DNA of 64,000 nucleotides, taken from NCBI RefSeq assembly GCF_914767665.1, contig NC_059505.1:27897506-27961505 (forward strand), in the 5' to 3' direction. The translations under genes and the position numbers were made by a program. Below are positions 23,961-36,875 of the stretch, in pieces; the stretch's first letter is position 1; the number at the start of each line of letters is the position of its first letter. This stretch comes from Harmonia axyridis. Its lineage: Eukaryota; Arthropoda; Insecta; Coleoptera; Coccinellidae. The notes under the pieces were generated by a model. That model did not search any database, was not told the DNA's origin, and saw only the letters and a program-made list of their open reading frames with translations.

Positions 23961-24971
23961 CGAAGATGGTTCTTTGCTCAGAGAAATTACAAATGTCCTC
24001 AGTCTCCAACAATTAACCATCCCCTTGTCATCAAATACTCATGGCAAGAGGAGAGCGAACTGCTTTTCATACCGATGTTTTTTTTCAATTAGTCTTTCGC
24101 TTTTACTTCCCCGGGAGAGATAAGAAACTTTATTCCTCATTCGAATTGGCTGTTGTCCTAGTCGTGATCTTCTATGTAGGGCACTCTCCAGTCTCCACCT
24201 TTCGTTTTATTGTTGACGGAATTGTTATGCAGAATTCCGAAGTGACTAATTTCTTCCAAAAACTAACGGTGTAAGAACTGGTTCAGCGTTGTCGTGAGAA
24301 AACTTTTTCGTCACATCGCAACATTTGTTCCATAAAACGTCGAAAAAGCATGATCCAATGACCCCCATCTCTGAGGCCATAATAATATTCGCTAAGACAT
24401 CGTTAATTTCATAATCGTTTACGAAAAAACTGAACCAGTATTTCACTTCTGAGGAAAAAAAGAAGAATAATGGTGTCATATCGTGAATTTAATGAAATTA
24501 TTTACTCTGTCGAGAGAAAGCTTCAAAGCTGGTGGACATTGAGCTAATTTACAGGATTTAATAACATTTTATTATCATATTTGATTCTCGTTGACGCCAA
24601 CTTTCTACTGTGCCGATTTCGAGTACATATTTTTTAAGTGTTGAATTTTCATGGTAATTGTTGAACCCACTTAGTGAGTATACTTTTTCATGGAATTTCA
24701 TATATTTCGGATCACATATCAACTTGATTCGATCATATAAATTAACATTTATAAAAAACTCTAATTGGAGTTGGAATATTGAGTTATAGATTTAGCTTTG
24801 ATGAGACGAGAAAATGTAAAGTTCGAGAAGAGCACCGACTTGACGTTAGGATCTTTTAAGCACTCATTTATGCATGCGCTTATTGTGCCCTTATGGCCAC
24901 ACAACCATTGTATAGTTGCACAATTTTAAAAAAATTGTCAATCATATGTACACAAATTGGAGCTGGAATAG

Positions 24972-25545
24972 GTACTCGTGTCAAACGCAACAAGAATTTG
25001 CAGGATCATCGGGAGTAACGCCTGAAAGTCATAGGAATGATTCAGAAGAAGGAAATTGGAAACCGTACTAGTTGAAGCCGAGAGATGATGAACGGTGTTT
25101 GTTTGCTTGTGAACAGCTGCTTGCAAGGCAAAGACGGAAGGGATTTCTGCATCGCATTGTGACTAGAGACGAAAAATGAGTTCATTATGATAATCCTAAG
25201 CGCAGAAAATCATGGAAATATCCCGGCCATGCTTCCACGTCGACGGCCAAGTCGAATATTCACGGTTCCAAGGTCATGCTCAGTATTTGGTTGGACCAGG
25301 TCGGCGTAGTGTATTATTAGTTGTTGAAACCGAATGAAACAATTACAGGCGATCGTTATCGAACGCAATTAATACTTTTGAGCCGAGCATTGAAAAACAT
25401 GATAAACCATCTCTTCTGTTCTTATGAAAAAGTAAAAAAATGGTATCGATTCGTGGATCGCTTCAAAAGATGGCCAGTTTTTTCAACGCTGGATTCGTAC
25501 GCTGCCCGATAGTTTGGAGGAAGTCACTACTTTATATTGTCCATC
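24972..25545 (+). pseudogene. Decayed mariner remnant (same family as 48 kb copy)
   Basis: Contains degraded equivalents of the 48-kb mariner transposase: a CQTQQEF-like stretch near 24980, KGNWKPY near 25050, FLHRIVTRDEK at about 25145-25177 and LLKPNETITGDRYRTQL at about 25323-25370. The region between the second and third catalytic Asp is deleted; the text jumps from the SRALKN block at about 25380 to FCSYEKVKKWYRFVDRF at about 25410. The end near 25510-25540 reads DSLEEVTTL-like sequence. Both inverted repeats are absent. Confidence 0.8.
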
Positions 25546-25549
25546 GCTG

Positions 25550-27110
25550 GTCACGTGCCATTTATTGGGCAAGCAAATAGTCACATAACGCTTTCCAGAA
25601 AACCTAGAATATACCTAATGTAATTAAGGATCTTCTTTCAAATTTAACAATTTCTGAATTTTTTCAATCGTTGGTGATACGATTTTTGAAAGAAAAATTG
25701 AAGTAAAAAAGATGTATTTAAAACGTTGGAAGATTCTATACAATATGTTTTGAAAAACTAGAAAAATTATTCATATTCATGGAAAATCGAAGCTTCAAAT
25801 AAATACAGAATAGAAATAATTGACACAAATGTATACAAATGAAATAATTTTCATAACACAAGGAATTGAGATTCAATACATCGGAATTTCTTTCAGTGTA
25901 TGAGATGTGATTTGTTATGATGTCATTGTTGTCGGTTATTTCATTTAGATAAGGAGTTTTGATTATAGGATGCTCCCGAATTTCGACATTCGATGCAAAA
26001 ACTTTAAACCTAGTAGGATCTGTTGTTTTATAAATAGGTATTCGGTAATTTCTTCAGACATTCTACTTAAATTTTCTGTTGAAGCGATCAGCATGAAATG
26101 TTGCATAAAAATTACAACTCGTTCGGATCTGTGACCACTGAAATATTGAGAAATTCAGAAATTTCAGAATTTCTCCTTTAGTTCTGATTACTCGATCAAC
26201 ATTAAATTTTCGGCGAGACTTGTAATTATTATTCGAGATACAAAAATACCTCGCAAAGTTTTTTCACTTACTAAGTTTCCATTCAACAGTAATCGAGTTC
26301 AAGGACAGACAGAATCAAATTCGACAAGGGATTCGTCATCAGTGCACCGAAACTTATTGATTAAAAGTATTTTCGGATCAAAATTCGGAGACTAAAGATA
26401 TCGTGATGAAATAATGTCTGTTCTGGATTCACGAAACTTGAAATTTTTTGTATTCGAATAAAAAAATTTTCGTACAAGAACTTGAGGAAATTGTGGAATG
26501 CAAAAACTGTATCTTAATAGTTTTCGAGCCAGTCCATTAACATCTGAATAAACTCGTTCTAATCGTATTTCTTAATAGAGGGAACCTTCTCATATGAATT
26601 TAAACCGACATAGAACGGTTTCTGTGGAAACATAAAGGTAAATTACGACTCTAAATGAAGAAAGAATTCCTGTACACCTCATAATTTGAAACCTTCCAAC
26701 TGTGAAAAAAAAAGTTGTTTGAATTAGTTATAATACGATAAACATCGTTGACTCTTTTAAAGCGATAGTTGATGGTGAGAAATATAGAGTTCCCCTCATC
26801 TGACATAAAAATTACGAGAAGATTTTTGTACAGCTCGGAAAATTATTGTTAATACTTTATATATATTTTAGGTGATTTCTTTTCAAATATTAGGATGATT
26901 TATATGGTACAACGCTACGAATTTCACCCAAAAGCTCATCAGATTAACATTTGTCCAGACTTATAATTACCAGGAGTCCTTAAGGTAGAGAGAGAAATTC
27001 TTTACCTCTTCATCATGAGTTGATACTTATCAACACTTCTTAGAGTTAAACCCGAGGGTAAACCATTACGAAAATTTGGTAAGTGGACCATTTTAATTTT
27101 TTTTTTCAGA
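25550..27110. other. Intergenic, no gene recognised
   Basis: AT-rich sequence in which I see no exon, RNA gene or clear repeat. Confidence 0.4.
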
Positions 27111-27114
27111 AACA

Positions 27115-27365
27115 TTCTAGCCTTCAAGAAAATCCGTCCGTATCCGTTTTTTGAATCGACTTAGGACTGGTCATGGTCTTTGTAATTGTATGCTCTTCAA
27201 ATGGCATTCTATTTATAGCCCACTATGTGAGTGAGGTGTACAAGAAACCATTGACCACTTGGTGAATAATTGTCCAATTTATACATTTCATGGTGGTTTC
27301 CAAGCTATCCATTCAGTTTCAGATTCTTCTTTAGAATGGGTCGCTAACTTCAAATCACTATAATG
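27115..27365 (+). pseudogene. C-terminal scrap of a non-LTR retrotransposon ORF2
   Basis: One frame reads FLNRLRTGHGLCNCMLFKWH, then SPLCE followed by a stop, QETIDHLVNNCPIYTFHGGF and SLEWVANFKSL. The order LRTGHG, Cys-Cys, a His followed by Cys (IDHLVNNCP) is the usual C-terminal zinc-finger-like tail of jockey/R1-type ORF2 proteins. Upstream RT is not present. The open frames that follow to 27822 are not recognised. Confidence 0.7.
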
Positions 27366-27369
27366 GAAA

Positions 27370-29590
27370 GTACTCCTTTCTGTTTTTTTTCAAGATTTAA
27401 TTTTAAAGTCGTCAACCGTTGATGCAGATAAAGGATGGAGAAGATTTTGTTTTGGATGAAGAGGAAATCCTTCAATATAAAAATGTCAGCTTATTTGTAA
27501 ACGTATACATAAACCAGCCACTACACCTATACGGGGAGACAGAGTTTTTGCTGAGGTTTTTATCTGTGCTCTTGTATCATAAGTTAAAATGTATGATGCC
27601 TCGTTTACATTTCCTCTGCTAATACTGAGATCACATGTACACAAGCTCAAAAAAATATATATGGATCATAGAGTTGGCATATCAGAAAAACTTGATTATT
27701 ATTTCCCATGTGAGAGTTACACAGCTGAATTTCTGAATGAATTTCACATACAGGCTGATCCACGGTCTCTGCTTCCCAATACTCTATACTCTTACGGAGA
27801 ACGGAAGGTACAATTTTATTGAAAATTAAGTTTCTAGGGTAAGAACCACTGCTCTATCGATCTGAAATATTTTCAACTCTCGGATGTTGCCTTTTATATT
27901 GAAAAGTACTTTGATATTTCAAATAGAACACCCTTTATATTATAACTTTTTTCAGTTTGCCGTAGTCTCTTGATTAGGTATTAACTTCCTTTTCCTTATC
28001 TCTAGCGATTCTCGAAAAGTTGAAGAATTTGTTTCTGTTTTTGTTCAAAACAGCTTCAATTGAACATACATCACTCTCAGACGGTATAACACGTTCCTAT
28101 GACTAATTTGTAAGGTTTTCTCATTAAAATCAAGATAATAAGATACATTTGTTTTAGGTATCCATAAAACGATATAAAACTTTTGAATTATAATAATTTT
28201 TTTAATAATTGTGAAGACGGAATATTAGATAAAGCTAATAATTGTAATTATATATTGACTTGCAAAATTTCAACCTGATCAGATCTGTAATCAAGGAAAT
28301 ATTAGCTATTGCTTTTTCAAATTATTCTTGAATTTTCTATAATTCTGATGATGTCATCACCTCAAAATTTAAGATGAAGCTGGAAATATATTATTTCACA
28401 TGAACACCCAAAATCTTAATTCCGTCGGTTTCGTTGTCACAGAAAGATTTGGTATTTGTTTTTCGATATTCTTACGGATTTTTATGGTTCTGATCAAACA
28501 ATCAACATGAAAATTCGTTTTACATCCAAATGCAAATTTTCATCTGGAACAAACCTTCGATTCAACAGAATTAACAGAAACACAAAATTTCAAAAGGCCA
28601 TATCAACGGAACCCTCAGTTGAAAGTTGCCTATTGACTAACATAATAACGCCATTTGAGATTCGAACCTACCCTGACAATTTCAAGTTTCTAGGTCCTTT
28701 CGTTATCGAGTATACTCCGGAAATAGACCTTATCATTTGAGACCAATTCTCGGTCATAATTCGGAAATTGTGACGAATTGATGGGTTCGAGCGATCAAAA
28801 ACAGCCAAGCCCAAGACCAAACTGTCACGAAAGTATGTTTCTATGACAAAGATTCCCAATCACTTCGATAATAATTCAAGAGCAATGACAGAATTCCGAC
28901 TGTCTTCAATAAGAAAGACGCATAAACCTCAACTTTTATGGTATAATTGATTATGTCCAGCATTGAAACAACAGTTAGGTATATTTGATTTTCATTCCCT
29001 GAAGGCTCTTGCGATCACTTCAGGTCAATCAGGTCTAATTCTGGGAGTTTCAGGAGTCCTTGAATTGTATGAGGGGGCAGACTCAAGTGCGGGATAATAC
29101 ACGCTGCTACAACTTATACGTACTTACATGACCTACAACCCTTCACTATGTTACAACGGTTCTTCAGATCTGAGGAGGCCACATAAAATCAATTATCTAA
29201 CATCCGGTATGTTCAGAATTTCATGAGAGGCTATCATTCGAAATTCTCACAGATTAACTTCATGAATAACTTCCAATAGCAATTATTGGTTTATTATTTT
29301 CAATTATAACCCTTTTTGGAAATGTTCGAGGCAAATAGTAAAAATAATAACCTACCTGAATTTTACAGTTTACTTTGTGGAGCTTTTCTCGGAAACTAAA
29401 AATAATCTTCGCATAAAATTTTGTACAAACACTGCAAATTTCACACTATGGTTTATTTATTTCCTCTTTCAATGCAAAATATCGTTGACAAAAAATTATT
29501 TAAAATTATCAATCTAAAAATGTTCAATGAATCGCGAATGTAAATTTCAAAACTTGATATGTCGGAAATTAATACAGTATCATCGTTGTA
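27370..29590. other. Intergenic; unrecognised frames only
   Basis: Three frames (27419-27622, 27589-27822, 28456-28740) have fairly even composition but no recognisable domain, no start context I would trust, and no splice structure that I could build. A decayed terminus AACACCCTTTATATT lies at about 27926-27940. Confidence 0.3.
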
Positions 29591-30166
29591 ATATACAGGG
29601 TGTTTCAAAATTTCAATGTGAACCTTGCAGAACGTTTTAGTATGGCTCATTTACGAGGTATTTGAGTTCTTGTGATTTTCAAAAGATTTCTCTCCCTACT
29701 TCGTTTTTCGTCAATTTTTTCTACCTTGACCAAATTTGATTGAAATTTTGAATTATTTTCGTGGCCAGCGAGAAGTCCGGACCCAACACCGTTAGAATAG
29801 ACGAAGCAGCGAGAACATTGAGAGTATATTTCAGCGGAAACTAAGAACTGGATAAATAAAAAGGGAGCACATGCTTTGATAAGGAATGGTGGAAGTTATT
29901 TCAAAAATAATTAATGAATTCATTTTCAGATGAAATTTTGAGTTTATATGCAATAAAAAATATTTAATTCATTACCTTCTTTTCTTTTTCCTTTCACATC
30001 AAAATCTGCTGAAACAAAACTAGTTCCTTCATTCCAACGAAAACTTTTTAAGGAAATGAAAAAGGAATTTGGCAAGTGTTCAAAATTATTATGTCCTACA
30101 TTAATTGTGGGATTCGAAAGTTGCAGGCAAATTTATATTAGAAATATACTATTATTTTCTTCATAT

Positions 30167-31219
30167 GGATGCCTTGGAAGACATTGGTTTAAGGGGCAAT
30201 GTGCTTGATCTGATGAAGAGCTTTATATCTAACAGACAACAATATGTCAAAATAGGGAATTGTATAAGTGACGCTTTCGAGGTAAAGTTTGGAGTCCCAC
30301 AAGGAACTGTATTGGGGCCTATATTATTCACTATTTATATAAATAATCTACTTGAGTTGGATAGCCGTGGAAAGATAATTATTTTCGCAGACGATACAGC
30401 CATTTTATATCAAGCTGATAGCTGGAAAGAACTCAAAGACCAAGCTGAAAATGACATGAAATCTATCAAAGATTGGATGGATTATAATTTATTGACAATT
30501 AACTTCGAAAAAACAAAATATATCACATTCTCTTGCTTAAATAGAAACTTACCAGACTATGAAACACTGAAAATTGATGAGAATTATGAGATTGAAAGAA
30601 CCGACTATATCAAATATTTGGGCATCATTATAGATAGACATTTGAGATGGGATAAACATATAGATAACCTCAGCAGAAATCTCAGGTGTTTACTCTATAA
30701 ATTTAGACTTCTGAGAACCTTTCTGGACACAACCAAACTCAAAATGGTCTATCATGCTTTAGTAAGTTCACGATTAAACTATGGTATCATAGGGTGGGGT
30801 GGAGCAATGAACACACACCTCAAAAAAATTAGTATAATACAAAAAAAATCTTGAAAATAATCTTAAGAAAACCTCATACCTACCCGACAGATATTCTCTA
30901 CACAGAAGCAAAAATCTTCGACATAAAGCAGTCGTTTTATCGTTCCATTGTGGTATATCAATTCAAAAATAAATCAAGTCTACAATCTCTGACACATCAA
31001 TATGACACGAGGAACCATGGCACTTGCTACAAAACTCCATTTTCAGCTAAAACAGTTGGCCAACGCAGTTTTGCTTATTTGGCACCGAGAATGTATCAGA
31101 TTCTACCCAAAAGTCTAAGAGAACTTCATAATCTACGCCTCTTCAGGAAAAAATTGAATGAATTTATTGCAAAGTACCCGAGAAATGAACTCGTCAAAAT
31201 AATAGACATGAGAAAATAA
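30167..31219 (+). pseudogene. Reverse transcriptase, C-terminal two thirds, one frameshift
   Basis: RT motifs in order: LMKSFISNRQQYVKIGNC, GVPQGTVLGPILFTIYINNL, and the catalytic FADDTAILYQ (FADD box, about 30385). These are followed by WMDYNLLTINFEKTKYITFS and YIKYLGIIIDRHLRWDKHI. The thumb and C-terminal domain continue through VYHALVSSRLNYGIIGWGG to SIIQKK. One A is missing from the A-run at 30841-30848, which creates a stop at about 30852. The downstream frame (ILRKPHTYPTD to IDMRK, stop at 31219) completes the protein. Endonuclease and N-terminal fingers are absent. Apart from this one lesion the frame is well kept, so the insertion is fairly young. Confidence 0.9.
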
Positions 31220-31624
31220 ACATTTGTGACACTGTATTATGTTGGTACCTTCTTATATCTTGCGTTTTATATTGTATATATATATATGCCTTCATTAGTG
31301 CACATTTGATCTATACCATTTTATCTGTGCACGCTTTGTAGGTGTGCAATGTTTTGTTTGTACATTTTATTTATATAAGTATTATACATTTTTATCTACA
31401 TTGTATCTGTTCCTTGTCTACATTTTGTTTATACACATTTTTTAAAATAGAATTAGTATTAGTATAGCAGCCAATATCTTAAATCCTGACAACTCACGCA
31501 CAGGCAATCTGCCTTAGTGAGTTTTTTGCGGTTTATTGAAACAATATTTTAAATGTTATTGATTTTTTATACAAATTGTACTTTTTCAATAAACTATATA
31601 TTATATTATATTATTATTATTATT
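30167..31624 (+). mobile_element. 5'-truncated non-LTR retrotransposon
   Basis: Contains the second half of a reverse transcriptase and its C-terminal domain. A 3' UTR has AATAAA at 31588-31593, and a simple A/T tail (ATT-rich) lies at about 31595-31624. The left boundary is set by comparison with the related empty sequence near 20060 (CATATACCAACTT). Flanking sequence ends CTTCATAT at 30166 and resumes ATACCAACTTCC at about 31627. This fits target-primed integration with 5' truncation and a short ATAT duplication. Confidence 0.85.
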
Positions 31625-31839
31625 ATATACCAACTTCCAAATCACTTATTCTTATTCAACATCTAATACTGCATAAAGCATAGTTTGGCTTTTTTCATAC
31701 ATATTATATTTTTCTCTAATGAACATAAAATTTAAATCGAACTTGGTCGAAGCAGAAAAAATTGACGAAAAATGAAGTGAGGTGAGAATTTTTTTTAAAA
31801 ACTGAAGAACTCAAATACCTCGGAAACTGTTGATGCAAT

Positions 31840-33230
31840 TTTCATATCAAATATTCTTTCAATTTCCGAGAAGAACTCTGCACAGCGTACGGTTTTCTTA
31901 TTCCATTTTATTCTATACATTCCAAAATGTGAACTGTGCAAATTGGGGGGTTGAAAATTTTTTTTCGAGATCGACCAGACAAAACTGTGACAGATTGAGC
32001 TTTTCAAATGACCAACTTCAGATACTTTCTCGACAGAAAGTATATTGTGAACAAGCCCCACATAAGTCCTTCAAATTAATTACTTTCGTATTAAAAATTA
32101 ATGATATGAAAGTTATTTTGGAGGTTAATTTCAAGTTGTCACTCATATGGGTGGAAAGGATGACTTTCCTAAGGTTCATTTTTAATTGAATAATTCAAGA
32201 ATTATAAAGTTTCACCAAGCATTCGTGAAGTTTGCAAACTTTGTAGGGCAACATTAACTCGATAAATGCCAGGTGAGCAATCTTCTTCCAGGTGTAAGAA
32301 CTGGAGTCTGCAAGATTGAAATTAATCGAATTCATTCTAAGATATTCGGACTTTTAGTGCCTATCAAAATGTCTTAAGTCACTTCCTTATTCATTTCAGA
32401 GTTTTCCTTAATAGGAGAGAAAATACTTCCTCTCGAATCTTTATTGAATCAAGTGAGATGGAATCCACATCAAAAGTATATCGAGACAGAAATGAGGTCG
32501 TGGGTAATTTTCTATTTATATAGTATTCACAGTGAGCAACAATATTTAACCCAACAAATCATACATGAAGAGTCAATAAAGTTTTTCATTATAGTATGAA
32601 AAATTCCTATACCTTGAATGATGAAGTGTTATTTGATGGAGTGCCCAAATTTCAGGGGGTATAATTTTTCTATGGAATTATTTCTTCTTGGGAGCTGCAA
32701 AAATATTGCGTTCAAAGATGATATTTTGTCATTTTCTTCGAAACTATTGCAGGTATATTCATCAAATGTATTATAGATGCTCTTCGCAGCTGATAAGCCA
32801 AACTCCTTTTTGTTTTCCAATTAGCACCACTGTGCTCTCTACTCACGAGGAATTAAAGCCATTTATTTTCTTCACAATACTTCATTGTGTCAGTTCCTTT
32901 CAAGTATCTATATAAAGCGATGTCTATAATATCGAAAAGGAAATCTGTATTCACTTTTGCGAAGCAAATGGAATTCCTTTGTTTGATATGCTAAAAACTG
33001 CATGTAGTTTGTCGACAAAGAATATATATTGTAGAACTACCTTCGATGGAATCTAATAATGTCTGTTTTCCCTTAAATGATTTTCCTAAAAATGTGTTAA
33101 TTTTGAAAGGCCGTAACTTTGAATGTTACAATAAATTTATATTATTGATAATTATTTGGTGTTTCATTGACAATAAACGGTATTTCTTCCATAAAGAGTG
33201 AGTTAGTTCTGATAATATTAGGCGTTAGGG
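31840..33230. other. Intergenic, no gene recognised
   Basis: AT-rich; the open frames here (31830-32189 on the plus strand and its antisense 31795-32061) overlap on opposite strands and lack family motifs. Nothing else could be supported. Confidence 0.4.
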
Positions 33231-33231
33231 G

Positions 33232-33531
33232 TGCCTTTTCATTTTTTACTCTTCATTCTTAAAACTAACATAAGGTTGTTCCTCTCTACTGTGTTTGTCA
33301 ACATTTCCTGCAACAAAAATCTGTCAACCACCTTTACTGAGCGGAACACATGTGTGTAAGCCAAATTGGTTTTCGTTAGGTTGCCTTTTTATTTTTTACT
33401 CTTCATTCTTAAAACTAGCATAAGGTTGTTCCTCTCTACTGTGTTTGTCAACATTTCCTGCAACAAAAATCTCTCAACCACCTTTACTGAGCGGAACACA
33501 TGTGTGTGAGCCAAATTGGTTTTCGAAGCAA
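33232..33531. repeat. Tandem duplication, two 150-bp units
   Basis: Unit 1 at about 33232-33381 and unit 2 at about 33382-33531 are nearly identical. Both contain ATTTTTTACTCTTCATTCTT (at 33241 and 33391), GTTCCTCTCTACTGTGTTTG and GAGCGGAACACATGTGTGT. The few differences suggest a recent local duplication. No coding role is apparent. Confidence 0.9.
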
Positions 33532-35930
33532 TACTAAAATTTTGCATGCCCTTCCGCCGTTTGTTTCTTGTGGTGTGATGGGTAATCATTCTTCGATTGT
33601 ACGCAGTGCCATGTTGAAGTTGGATTTTTATGTTTACGATATGTTATATCTATATATTCCGATATTTTTGACTTGTATATGTATTTGTTTTGTTTTGCTG
33701 CTTTTTCTTCAAAAAAAATCTTTGAAACAATTGTAGTAACATTAAAGATTGAAACATTCCAATATTCTTCTTTCAGAATTTAATTTTTTCACACAGGATT
33801 GCAACATTATTCATCGGAAGCAGAAAGTTCTGTATAATTATAAGAGCAGGTCCTGTTTTTTTTTGGGGGGGGTTATGAGGGAGGTCATGCTGTCATCGAT
33901 GTTTTTTCCGCAGGGGCGCCGAAAAATGATTTGCTTCAGGCCGGCCCTGATTATATTCTGCTTTCGTTCAATGGCTTTTTCTCAAACATTTATCGAAATT
34001 TCAGAATTTGAAAATTCTCATGAGAATCCGTTTCGCAGTTCATGTGTAGACGTGTTTATTCAAGATTTAAAAATTAGAACTCTGGAATGCTTAATGAAAT
34101 TCTTCAACTAGACTTTTGAACAGAACAAACTACATTGGGTTTTTTCATATATTTAGTTTTAGTTCATATTAAGGATGCTGAAATTATTTCTCTAAGGTAA
34201 TTCGGACAAGTGATTTCGGAATAATGAGTACCTAAATACTTCAACACTCAACAACTACTCACTCAAAACTGGTCGACTTTGAAATATTTCAATAAGAGTA
34301 TAGCTACATTTTCATGTGAAATTGCGATAATTGTATAATGATCATAATTTAGAATAATGGTAAACATTGATTTACACGCTGTTATATAGGTTCTTTGTTC
34401 TTTGAATATATTAATAATTCAAAGGTTACTTCAGACAACAATGAGATGAATAGAGAGACACAATTCAGAAAAACTTGTGAAATTTCTTGAGTTTAACAAC
34501 TAGTATGCATAAATGAATTGAATGATTATTCAAAAGGAGCAATTGTGTACATGAGAGACAATATTATGATTCTTCACCATCAAAATCTAGCGCATAGATA
34601 ACCAAGAAATTGCTGCCACCTGTCATCGATTCATTGTTAATTATAGTATACGTAATTACGATCTAATGCTACTTTGTTATTCCTATCTTTCGATTTGTTG
34701 CTAGTTATCCCTGACACGAATACGATATTGTATTTCGCATAGCTATCTATGATATTTGAAGTTTTAATGTTCAATTCATCTCGAGTGTGCAATCGCTGAA
34801 TTGAAAAGCCTTGTACTCAATGAGTTTACAGGTAATTAGTAAAATATTCAGATATATTGAGGCGGAGAATGTGAATCCATAAAAGTGACAACTTGAAAGG
34901 GACATAATCGGAAATAGAAGGAGAAATAAGAAATTTTTGTTATAAGAAAATACGGTTCTTGAAAAGGAAACAATTATAAATTGAAAAAAAATTAATGAAA
35001 CGCAGAAACACCACTTGAGAAATACCACTACCTTCAACTGTAATTTGTGAGCTTTCACTTCAACTTTGACTTCAGTTAAATAGTTCTTGTTTCTTTTTTC
35101 AGTAAATTTTCTGTCTATCTCATCTCTTATTAGTATTTCACATTATATATGTATATCTATAATTCAATAATCAACATATTATCCATTTAACAACAGTGCA
35201 TTGAAAAATTCTAATTTCACTCAGTTCCAGGTTCTAGAAAACAAAATAATCTATCATCATTAATCATGTAAGAAGGATCCCAAAATAGACAAAAATTGAA
35301 AGCCATGTTTGATGCTTGGTGCAGTTGTATCAGTCTACGAATTCGTTGATAAATGTAAGTTAGATAACATGACAGCTTACTTCATAAGTGTAAAGATAAA
35401 AAAACCGGTTGATATCATTGCATGTTTTAATCTATCTAACAGGCATCAGAGGCATCTCATTATATTCATTCATTTACAGGGAGTTATTATATTTATGCGG
35501 AAGCTTTTGAAATTTAATTTTTTAACAAGAGCTGAGACCAAGAATTGTGAAGAAAATTTTTTGTTGACATAAGTTTTCAAGCCTTTGACATCATAATAAT
35601 TTTTTTTCTCTGACTGATAGCAAATATTGATTTTACAGACACATATCAACCAGCAAAGTATTACTTTTCAGGCCTAGGCAGCAAATTGATTATTCTCAAT
35701 GCGAATAAAACTTTATACATTTTCTGACAATCAATATGTTTTGCCACCTTCCTCATTTCTGGCGGAGTAAATACTTCTAAGTTGCTATCACTGTCCATAA
35801 TTTGAATATATCCGATATTTTTCCAAAAAACTGTCAGATATTTCATAAGTTGTCAAACTATAATTATCACTACAGGAAAAATAAAAAGATTGTGGAAATT
35901 GTAATAATTTCCAAATCCAAAACATTATAT
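33532..35930. other. Intergenic, no gene recognised
   Basis: AT-rich. An 8-base G run lies at 33865-33872, next to a locally GC-rich patch (GGGCGCCGAAAAATGATTTG to about 33950) that looks like a transposon scrap. The frames 33749-34111 and 35309-35572 have no recognised domain. Confidence 0.4.
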
Positions 35931-35937
35931 GTTTAAC

Positions 35938-36048
35938 TCGGCAGCAAAGTTGTAGATTGACTACCTTAGCTGAATTCCTAGCCTCGCTACGCTCGGCAAT
36001 GAACTATCAGCCGCGGCAATAAATCTACAACTTTGCCGCCTAGTGAAA
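35938..36048. repeat. Imperfect inverted repeat, about 110 bp
   Basis: CGGCAGCAAAGTTGTAGATT at 35939-35958 is mirrored by AATCTACAACTTTGCCGCC at about 36028-36046. The loop contains a second small GC-rich inverted motif (CCTCGCTACGCTCGGC). Probably a short foldback element. Confidence 0.65.
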
Positions 36049-36734
36049 CAAATACCTATTTTCACTTGAAATATGTCAACTTGGTAATGAATTGGAAGAA
36101 AAAAAATAGTTTACTTGGAATATCTTTCCAATAATGTTTAGCAATCGATATTTGATTTTTTTTTTGAAGATCAATCAAGATCTATCGACTTTTCCCTAAG
36201 AGCAGAAATGAGATATTCTTGTTTTTTTCATGATATAAAGGGAGTTTTCAATATTTTTGGAGAATTTTCAAAAGATTACCTAAATCATCTTCAATGCTTT
36301 CGGCGCTCATCCACAACTTTGCTGGTCGATACAGGTTCTGATTGCCATGATGGCTAGAAATCTAGCACTGTTGCAGATAGTTATGTCGAAATCACAATTA
36401 CTAATAGGAGGATAATTGCTGAGAGGATTCTTGTGGGGAAATATTCAGAAAAAGAAAACTAACCTTCAACTTTCAGCTAGTTGAAAGGAGTAAATGTTAT
36501 TTTACCAAATAATAAAATCCATTCACTAAAATCTTTATATATTATTAGCATGTATTATAAATGTTTTATGTTAGTTATGTAGTATTATTAATGGAAATGT
36601 TAATATCAACTATGATAAAATAATCTTCAATTGAGTTGGCTCTGCTTTTTCAGACAAGGAAGTCAGAGACTCACACTACTCCCGCTTTTGAGTGAGTATA
36701 ATAGCTTATTACATATGATCGTGCAAAAATAGTT

Positions 36735-36875
36735 ATTCATAATACAAGTGCAAAAGGCATTGATATTCTTCGACGAGTTCAAAATTCAAAAACGAGCCAC
36801 GAAGTGGCGAGTTTTTGAATGAACGAGTGGTAGAATGAACCTTCTGTACGAGTATTATACATTATTTTCTCTATT
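36735..36875. repeat. Partial copy of the 408-bp tandem repeat unit
   Basis: About 36735-36875 matches the last third of the tandem unit. It has ACAAGTGCAAAAGGCATTGA, the near-palindrome ACGAGCCACGAAGTGGCGAG, and CGAGTATTATACATTATTTT. It lies about 580 bp upstream of the array and is separated from it by unrelated sequence. Confidence 0.75.

Larger units (their letters stand above)
29594..31830. mobile_element. Second TIR-element copy, split by a retrotransposon
   Basis: The end TACAGGGTGTTTC at 29594 and an arm containing GAGGTATTTGAGTTCTT (about 29658) reappear in reverse complement near 31802-31820. The blocks GAAAACTTTTTAAGGAAATG (about 30038-30057) and ACCAACTTCCAAATCACTT (about 31629-31647) correspond, reversed, to 20050-20180 of the complete copy. 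About 29764-29800 reads WPARSPDPTPLE then a stop, a scrap of a Tc1/mariner-type catalytic block (normally SPDLTPLD). The copy is interrupted at 30167 to about 31624 by a non-LTR element. Confidence 0.65.

Noticed and set aside
30105..30166. Start codon and first 20 residues of the RT frame
   Set aside because: These bases belong to the TIR element flanking the insertion, not to the retrotransposon; the RT homology starts at about 30167.
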